In this document: in pieces, positions 59,594-64,000 of the stretch
How the letters are laid out: the number at the start of each line of letters is the position of its first letter
How positions within the stretch are numbered: position 1 is the first letter of the stretch
Source of the DNA: Bacteroidota bacterium
GTDB taxonomy: Bacteria > Bacteroidota > Bacteroidia > 2-12-FULL-35-15
Direction of reading: 5' to 3'
NCBI GenBank assembly: GCA_005772895.1
Contig: SXIH01000036.1
Location: 1 to 64,000 of the forward strand
DNA length: 64,000 bases
Program-made: the position numbers and the translations under genes
Notes under the pieces: model-generated
Seen by the model: only the letters and a program-made list of their open reading frames with translations
Told to the model about the DNA's origin: nothing
Database searches by the model: none

Positions 59594-60709
59594 ATGGGAG
59601 CAGTAAAGTACAATGTAATTGGCTTAATGTCAGGAACCTCGCTTGATGGGCTGGATATAGCATTTTGTCGATTTACGGTTGATAATTCTGTCTGGACATA
59701 TGAGATTGTTTGTGCTCAAACCATTGCCTATCCTGAAAATTGGAAACAAACGATTTTAAGTTTAGAAACAACAGATGCACTTACGTTTCAGAAGGCACAT
59801 ATTGATTATGGCCACTATTTAGGCGGATTGGTCTCCGATTTCATCATTCGCCACTCCATAAAAGCTGATTTTGTTGCTTCTCACGGACATACTATTTTTC
59901 ATCAACCCGATAAAAAATTAACCGTTCAAATAGGCGCAGGAAGTGCTATTGCCTCCAAATGCAATTTACCGGTTGTTTGCGATTTCAGAACTTTGGATGT
60001 GGCTTTGGGCGGACAAGGTGCTCCGCTAGTCCCAATTGGCGATAAATTGTTATTTGCTGAATATGATTTTTGTTTGAATTTAGGTGGATTTGCTAATGTT
60101 TCTTACGACCTCCCCTCTCCTTCAGGAGAGGGGCCGGGCCTGCCTGCCGGACAGGCAGGGGTGAGGCCTAGGATAGCTTACGATATTAGTCCGGTTAACA
60201 TTGTTATGAATGCTATTGCAGAAAAAAACGGAAAAGCTTTTGATGAAAATGGAGATATGGCAAGAGAAGGAATGTTGAGTGGTTATCTGTTAAATGAATT
60301 TAATCAATTGGGTTTTTATAAAATGATAATGGATAGTCCTAAGTCTTTAGGAAAGGAATGGGTTATCAAAAATATAAACCCATTGATTGAGCAATATGAA
60401 ATTTCGGATGCTGATTTGCTTCGTACTTTTTGTGAGCACATTGCTTTTCAAATTGGCAAGTCATTAAAAAGTAAACCCAAGGGAAAAATATTGGTAACCG
60501 GTGGAGGAGCATATAATCAATTTTTAATGGAATGTATAAAACAGCACACCGAGCATGAAATAATTATTCCCGATAACAAAACAATAGAATATAAAGAAGC
60601 ATTGATTTTTGCTTTTTTGGGTGTGCTGAGAATGAGAAATGAAGTGAATTGTTTGAAAAGTGTTACAGGTGCTACAAGGGATAGTTGCGGAGGAGCGGTT
60701 TATAATTAA
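59594..60709 (+). CDS. anmK: Anhydro-N-acetylmuramic acid kinase, with in-frame repeat insertion
   Basis: A 371-residue cytoplasmic kinase that recycles the anhydromuramic acid released from peptidoglycan. MSGTSLDGLD (12-21) is the ATP-binding motif, HGHTIFHQP and DFRTLDVALGGQGAPLVP the substrate motifs, and VTGGGAYNQFLM the C-terminal nucleotide motif. Residues 173-193 (starting LPSPSGEGPG) are not part of the family; they are encoded by two nested palindromic repeats. The conserved sequence continues with IAYDISPVN, so the frame is kept. Confidence 0.95.
   Translation: MGAVKYNVIGLMSGTSLDGLDIAFCRFTVDNSVWTYEIVCAQTIAYPENWKQTILSLETTDALTFQKAHIDYGHYLGGLVSDFIIRHSIKADFVASHGHTIFHQPDKKLTVQIGAGSAIASKCNLPVVCDFRTLDVALGGQGAPLVPIGDKLLFAEYDFCLNLGGFANVSYDLPSPSGEGPGLPAGQAGVRPRIAYDISPVNIVMNAIAEKNGKAFDENGDMAREGMLSGYLLNEFNQLGFYKMIMDSPKSLGKEWVIKNINPLIEQYEISDADLLRTFCEHIAFQIGKSLKSKPKGKILVTGGGAYNQFLMECIKQHTEHEIIIPDNKTIEYKEALIFAFLGVLRMRNEVNCLKSVTGATRDSCGGAVYN
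60112..60166. repeat. Nested palindromic repeats inserted in frame in anmK
   Basis: An outer element (CCCCTCTCC-TTCA-GGAGAGGGG at 60112-60133, then CCGGG, resuming with GGTGAGG at 60160) is interrupted at 60139-60159 by a 21-bp CCTGCCTG/CAGGCAGG palindrome. The inner insertion is a multiple of three, so the frame of anmK survives. Confidence 0.85.
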
Positions 60710-60710
60710 A

Positions 60711-60735
60711 ACAGCCCCCTTATTCAGGAGGCTGT
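60711..60735. terminator. Possible terminator hairpin after anmK
   Basis: ACAGCC(C)CCT (60711-60720) can pair with AGG(A)GGCTGT (60726-60735), with one central mismatch. There is no clear T run, so it is a weak candidate. Confidence 0.45.
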
Positions 60736-60751
60736 TGCTATATATTAGATT

Positions 60752-60991
60752 TTAATAATCGTCATCGTAGAAATCTTCATCATCTTCATCATCAGCAAAA
60801 TCATCATCTAGTTTCACATCTTCGTCCATTTCGAAATCATCATCTTCATCATCCAGATTGCTTTTCCAACTTTTTTTGTCCTTTTGTTTTAAGGGAGTAA
60901 GTTTTGTTGGTTTTCTTAATTCCCCTGAATCCTTCGCTTTGTCACCGCCTTTTTTAGCCGGACCCTTTTTTGAATTGCTTGGCTTTTTCAT
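60752..60991 (-). CDS. Small charged protein with basic N-terminus and acidic C-terminus, unknown
   Basis: A 79-residue protein. Residues 1-45 are Lys/Pro/Gly-rich (for example KKGPAKKGGDKAK), whereas residues 46-79 are almost all Asp and Glu (DDEDDDFEMDED ... DDDY). It has no signal peptide or hydrophobic segment and is likely disordered. The codon pattern and ATG look genuine rather than chance. I know of similar small acidic proteins in this phylum but not their function. Convergent with anmK. Confidence 0.62.
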   Translation of the reverse strand: MKKPSNSKKGPAKKGGDKAKDSGELRKPTKLTPLKQKDKKSWKSNLDDEDDDFEMDEDVKLDDDFADDEDDEDFYDDDY

Positions 60992-61496
60992 TTGTAATGA
61001 AATTTGTTTTGCAAATTGTTTTAATTGGTTTCTATTAAATTATAATCCCGCTTATGCGGTACTTATACAAATCTCTGAAATTTTCTTTTTCAAACAAAAA
61101 ATAATTGTAAAAAAATTAATATTTTTTTGATTCTGTATTTTGAGCTTTTTGTATTGTATTATAAAAATAAAGCATAATTTGATAATTACATAATTTTTAC
61201 ATTAATTTTTATTCTTGCATTAACGCTGTTTTTAGTGTTGAAATACATGATTTTTATCAGGTATACAATAAATGAATAAATGTTGCGTTATGTTCTTAAT
61301 TAAGTTCACGTCCCCAAATTAAGTTTACATCCCCTAAATAGTTTTTCAAGTTTTTAAGTAAACCTCTGTTTTAGAGTTTTCCCCTGCTTATAGATTTGAT
61401 GCCACAATCAATAAATGTGTTTTTTGATTATGGAATATCGTTTACTCAAGCATCTTAATATCGAAAACAAAAATTTCATCTCTAAAACTAAAGGCC
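60992..61496. other. 505-bp AT-rich intergenic region upstream of the TonB cluster
   Basis: No gene is visible. It contains a 19-bp tandem duplication (61298-61316 AATTAAGTTCACGTCCCCA and 61317-61335 AATTAAGTTTACATCCCCT) that differs at 3 positions. The tonB-like promoter should lie in its right end. Confidence 0.5.
61298..61335. repeat. 19-bp imperfect tandem repeat
   Basis: Two copies of AATTAAGTTyACrTCCCCw, head to tail, with 3 differences. Confidence 0.7.
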
Positions 61497-62261
61497 ATGA
61501 ACACTTATTTCAACTCCAATCAAAATTTTAACGAATTAGTATTCGAAAACAAAAACAAGGCATACGGAGCATATGCCATCAGAAAAGCATATCACGATAA
61601 TGTTACAATTTCATTAATTGTGTCTTCTGCATTTTTTGGTTTGCTGGTTTTAATATCGTTTTCTTTCACTAATAAAAGCGATGCTATTCCTACCGATTTT
61701 GGCAACGATTCTATTTATGTAAAACCTTATACTGAAAGAGAGATTGTAATTGAACCTAAAGTTAAAACGGAACCCAAACCTGAAGCAGCTCCAAAATCAA
61801 CTTCCGGAGCGATGACAGCATCGGATGATAAAAAGAATGTTTTGGATAAAGCAACGGCTGATCTTGTTATAAAGAAAGATCCAAACCCTTTCGGAAATGA
61901 CAGTGTTGCTCCTAAAGATCCGGAAATAAAAGCACCTCCAATCCCTACGAAAAAAAAGGAAGCAGTTTTATTCGTTGATAAGATGCCAAAATTTGATAAA
62001 ATGGCACAGTTTATTGCCGACAATTTAAATTATCCAAGAGTAGCTGTTGAGAATGGAACCTCAGGAACTGTGCATGTGACATTTGTTGTGGAAGAGGATG
62101 GTACAATTACAAATATTAAATTACTTCAAGGAATTGGTGATGGTTGTGAGCAGGAAGCAATAAGAGTAGTAGGTATTATGCCTCCATGGGAGCCAGGAAT
62201 GCACAAAGGTGAACCACAACGTGTACAGTGTAATTTGCCAATAAAGTTTCGTATTAAATAA
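61497..62261 (+). CDS. Energy transducer TonB
   Basis: A 254-residue protein. FNELVFENKNKAYGAYAIRKAY is the typical Bacteroidetes TonB N-terminus before one transmembrane helix (about residues 36-56). A Pro/Lys/Glu-rich periplasmic linker (EPKVKTEPKPEAAPKS) leads to the TonB C-terminal domain (NYPRVAVENGTSGTVHVTFVV...CNLPIKFRIK). It passes energy from ExbB/ExbD to TonB-dependent outer-membrane receptors. A terminator-like hairpin separates it from exbB. Confidence 0.93.
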   Translation: MNTYFNSNQNFNELVFENKNKAYGAYAIRKAYHDNVTISLIVSSAFFGLLVLISFSFTNKSDAIPTDFGNDSIYVKPYTEREIVIEPKVKTEPKPEAAPKSTSGAMTASDDKKNVLDKATADLVIKKDPNPFGNDSVAPKDPEIKAPPIPTKKKEAVLFVDKMPKFDKMAQFIADNLNYPRVAVENGTSGTVHVTFVVEEDGTITNIKLLQGIGDGCEQEAIRVVGIMPPWEPGMHKGEPQRVQCNLPIKFRIK

Positions 62262-62323
62262 ACAATGCGGTGTTTATAAGTTGAGACAAGTGTAAAAAAA
62301 GAGCCACTTCATATAATTAATTT

Positions 62324-62358
62324 AGCAATCGTGAGTTATTACCTTACGGTTGCTTTTT
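62324..62358 (+). terminator. Probable terminator after tonB
   Basis: AGCAA(T)CGT(G)AG at 62324-62335 pairs with CT(T)ACG(G)TTGCT at about 62343-62354, with a few mismatches, followed by a T run. ExbB then needs its own promoter or readthrough. Confidence 0.6.
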
Positions 62359-62387
62359 TATATTAAATAAAATCTAAACTAAAACAC

Positions 62388-63131
62388 ATGTTAAATTCAG
62401 TTTTAATTCAAATTGTAAGCGGTGCAGCAACTGTAGCAGATACAGCTAAAAATATTGCCGTTCAAGCTACTCAGGGTCCTGTTGCTTCAACTGTTATTAC
62501 ACCAAAACAAGATACATTGTCTTTGCTCGACTTGGTAATGAAAGGTGGAATCATAATGATTCCAATGGGTTTGCTCTCAATTTTAACACTTTATTTCTTT
62601 TTCGAAAGATTAATGACAATCAGCAAAGCATCCAAGCTGGATAAAAACTTCATGAATAGCATAAAAGATTTTGTTCATAATGGAAATATTGATGCTGCAA
62701 AATCTCTTTGTAGAAATACAGTTAGTCCTGCTGCCCGTATGATTGAAAAAGGTGTCAGCCGAATTGGCAAACCAATTAAAGAAATTGAAGAAGCAATGGA
62801 AAGCACTGGTAAATTGGAAATTAATCGATTAGAAAAAAACCTAAGTGTGTTGAGTTTGATTGGAAGAATTGCCCCTATTCTAGGATTTGTCGGTACAATA
62901 GCAGGAGTAATTAAAATTTTCTACGATATTTCTTTAACAGATAATATTAGTATCGGAGTTATTTCTGGTGGTTTATACCAAAAGATGATTACCAGTGCGT
63001 CTGGTTTAGTTATTGGTTTAATTGCATTTATTGGATATTATATTTTGAATGCAATGTTGGATAAAACATTAAATAAAATGGAAACAGCTTCAGTAGAATT
63101 TATTGATCTATTACAAGAACCAACTAAATAA
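62388..63131 (+). CDS. exbB: MotA/TolQ/ExbB proton channel family protein
   Basis: A 247-residue inner-membrane protein forming the proton channel with ExbD. LLDLVMKGGIIMIPMGLLSILTLYFFFERL is helix 1, and IGRIAPILGFVGTIAGVIKIF together with SGLVIGLIAFIGYYILNA are the two channel helices with the conserved Thr and small residues. The N-terminal 45 residues are Ala/Thr/Val-rich. ExbD starts 1 bp after its stop. Confidence 0.92.
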   Translation: MLNSVLIQIVSGAATVADTAKNIAVQATQGPVASTVITPKQDTLSLLDLVMKGGIIMIPMGLLSILTLYFFFERLMTISKASKLDKNFMNSIKDFVHNGNIDAAKSLCRNTVSPAARMIEKGVSRIGKPIKEIEEAMESTGKLEINRLEKNLSVLSLIGRIAPILGFVGTIAGVIKIFYDISLTDNISIGVISGGLYQKMITSASGLVIGLIAFIGYYILNAMLDKTLNKMETASVEFIDLLQEPTK

Positions 63132-63132
63132 C

Positions 63133-63546
63133 ATGAAACTAAAGCGCAGACATAAAGAAGGTGCTGAAGTAAGTACAGAATCGTTAAACGATATTATGTT
63201 CTTTCTTTTGCTTTTTTTCTTGATTATTTCAACGTTGGCTAATCCAAGTGTTTTGAAACTGACATTGCCCAGCTCTAAAACTGCGGAGCAGGCGATCAAA
63301 CAACAAATCACCATTGAGTCCGATGCTGACCATCAATTTATAATAAACAAGGTGGCTATTTCGTTTACTCAGTTGGAAGATGCTTTGAAACTAGAAATTG
63401 CGAGAATTAAAGGGTTAGGTATGGATCCAACCGTAGTTTTGAAATTGGATAACTCTTTAACGATACAAGATTTAGCTGACATCATGCAAATCGGTTATTC
63501 TTTAGGAGTGAAAATGGTTTTAGCAACCAAATCAGCAGATAAATAA
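63133..63546 (+). CDS. exbD: ExbD/TolR family biopolymer transport protein
   Basis: About 137 residues from ATG 63133, chosen since the exbB stop ends at 63131; a start 30 bp upstream would lie inside exbB. STESLNDIMFFLLLFFLIIS contains the transmembrane helix with the essential Asp, and the periplasmic part (LPSSKTAEQ...LADIMQIGYSLGVKMVLAT) is the ExbD fold. It is the rotor or stator partner of ExbB. The next gene starts 1 bp after the stop. Confidence 0.93.
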   Translation: MKLKRRHKEGAEVSTESLNDIMFFLLLFFLIISTLANPSVLKLTLPSSKTAEQAIKQQITIESDADHQFIINKVAISFTQLEDALKLEIARIKGLGMDPTVVLKLDNSLTIQDLADIMQIGYSLGVKMVLATKSADK

Positions 63547-63547
63547 A

Positions 63548-64000
63548 ATGAACGCAACAGAAAATAAAAGTAAATATTTAGCGGTGGTATTCACCCTTGG
63601 ATTTCATGCGTTGTTATTTCTGCTTTTTATTTTTATTGTATTCATCACACCAATTCCTCCTTTCGAAATAAAACCTGTTCCCGAAATTGAAATCGGATTA
63701 GGAATGGAAGGTGCCGGAAATACAGCTAGTGGCGGTTCAGGTGAAAATGATCCGAATATAGAAACAAGTATGGATGCTGCTGTTGGTTCTGCTGAAAGTG
63801 CTCCGAATATAATTACTGATGAATCAGAAACAGAAGTGAGTGTAAAAACAAATCCGAATGCAAAACCTGAAAGTGTTGCTGAAACATTGAGTCCTGAAGA
63901 ACTGAAAGAGCGTGCTGAATTAGAGAAAGCTTTAGCTAAAATTAAAGCAATGAAAGATAAAAAAGGGAAAGGTGATGGAGGAAAAAATACAGGTGGTACA
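63548..64000 (+). CDS. TonB-like or Gly-rich membrane protein, partial (runs off right edge)
   Basis: At least 151 residues, incomplete. The start ATG is 1 bp after exbD. One N-terminal transmembrane helix (HALLFLLFIFIVFI) precedes EIKPVPEIEIGLGMEGAG, a Gly/Ser/Asn-rich linker and a Lys/Glu-rich coiled stretch (SPEELKERAELEKALAKIK). This is the layout of a second TonB-type energy transducer, but the deciding C-terminal domain lies outside the window. Confidence 0.75.
   Translation, partial: MNATENKSKYLAVVFTLGFHALLFLLFIFIVFITPIPPFEIKPVPEIEIGLGMEGAGNTASGGSGENDPNIETSMDAAVGSAESAPNIITDESETEVSVKTNPNAKPESVAETLSPEELKERAELEKALAKIKAMKDKKGKGDGGKNTGGT

Noticed and set aside
1-64000. tRNA, rRNA or riboswitch genes
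   Set aside because: No cloverleaf, rRNA signature or known riboswitch motif was seen by eye; small RNAs could have been missed.

Overview
The window is AT-rich chromosomal DNA from a member of the Bacteroidota (Bacteroidetes), most likely a Flavobacteriia-like or related environmental lineage, probably uncultured. The evidence is the gliding and type IX secretion genes (gldB, gldC, a PorV/PorU-type pair), several cargo proteins ending in T9SS type A or type B sorting domains, DUF5686 and glycine-lipid (GlsA/GlsB-like) genes, TAnnTTTG-like promoter boxes and mostly weak Shine-Dalgarno sequences. No rRNA, tRNA, CRISPR array, phage or transposase gene was recognised.

Layout. 1-1.7 kb: a truncated recQ whose reading frame loses homology at the window edge, and kdsD (LPS Kdo pathway). 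1.8-10.2 kb: an accessory block with a GT2/DUF2304 pair, an SDR, a tight five-gene cluster (unknown small protein, GMC-type oxidoreductase, sugar-epimerase-like SDR, likely 2OG-Fe(II) oxygenase, methyltransferase) and a TMTC-like membrane/TPR protein. 10.3-15.8 kb: tatC, an AhpD-like protein, a DUF5686 outer-membrane protein, lptB and an SdiA-regulated-type propeller. 16-21.5 kb: purS, pssA and a glycosyltransferase/methyltransferase group. 21.6-27.7 kb: PorV-like and a 1661-residue PorU-like C25 sortase. 27.7-33.4 kb: a lipoprotein propeller, a DUF6973-like protein, lnt, hemH and a lipoprotein. 33.5-39.9 kb: secreted proteins (fibre-like protein, M28 peptidase, two T9SS type A proteins). 40-43.6 kb: a START protein, a GlsA/GlsB-like acyltransferase pair, a GxxExxY gene bracketed by perfect 32-bp inverted repeats, and engB. 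43.7-50.3 kb: a T9SS type B protein, gldC, gldB, a beta-barrel protein, nadE and murF. 50.6-58 kb: a second secreted-protein operon. 58.3-64 kb: acyl-CoA dehydrogenase, anmK, a small charged protein and a TonB-ExbB-ExbD-TonB-like cluster running off the right end.

How the genes work together. Most of the window builds or decorates the cell envelope: Kdo and LPS export (kdsD, lptB), lipids and lipoproteins (pssA, glsA/glsB-like, lnt), peptidoglycan synthesis and recycling (murF, anmK), glycan transfer, protein export (tatC, T9SS, gliding lipoproteins) and TonB energisation. Two operons (37.7-33.5 kb and 58.0-51.0 kb, both minus strand) have the same plan: a fibre-like leader gene followed by secreted or outer-membrane proteins.

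The most unusual feature is a set of short palindromic repeats. Several families occur between genes, some are nested inside each other, and two copies sit in frame inside conserved enzymes (murF and anmK). The GxxExxY gene looks like a compact 475-bp cassette whose left inverted-repeat arm supplies the last codons and the stop codon of the upstream acyltransferase gene. These observations were made by eye; no database search was possible.
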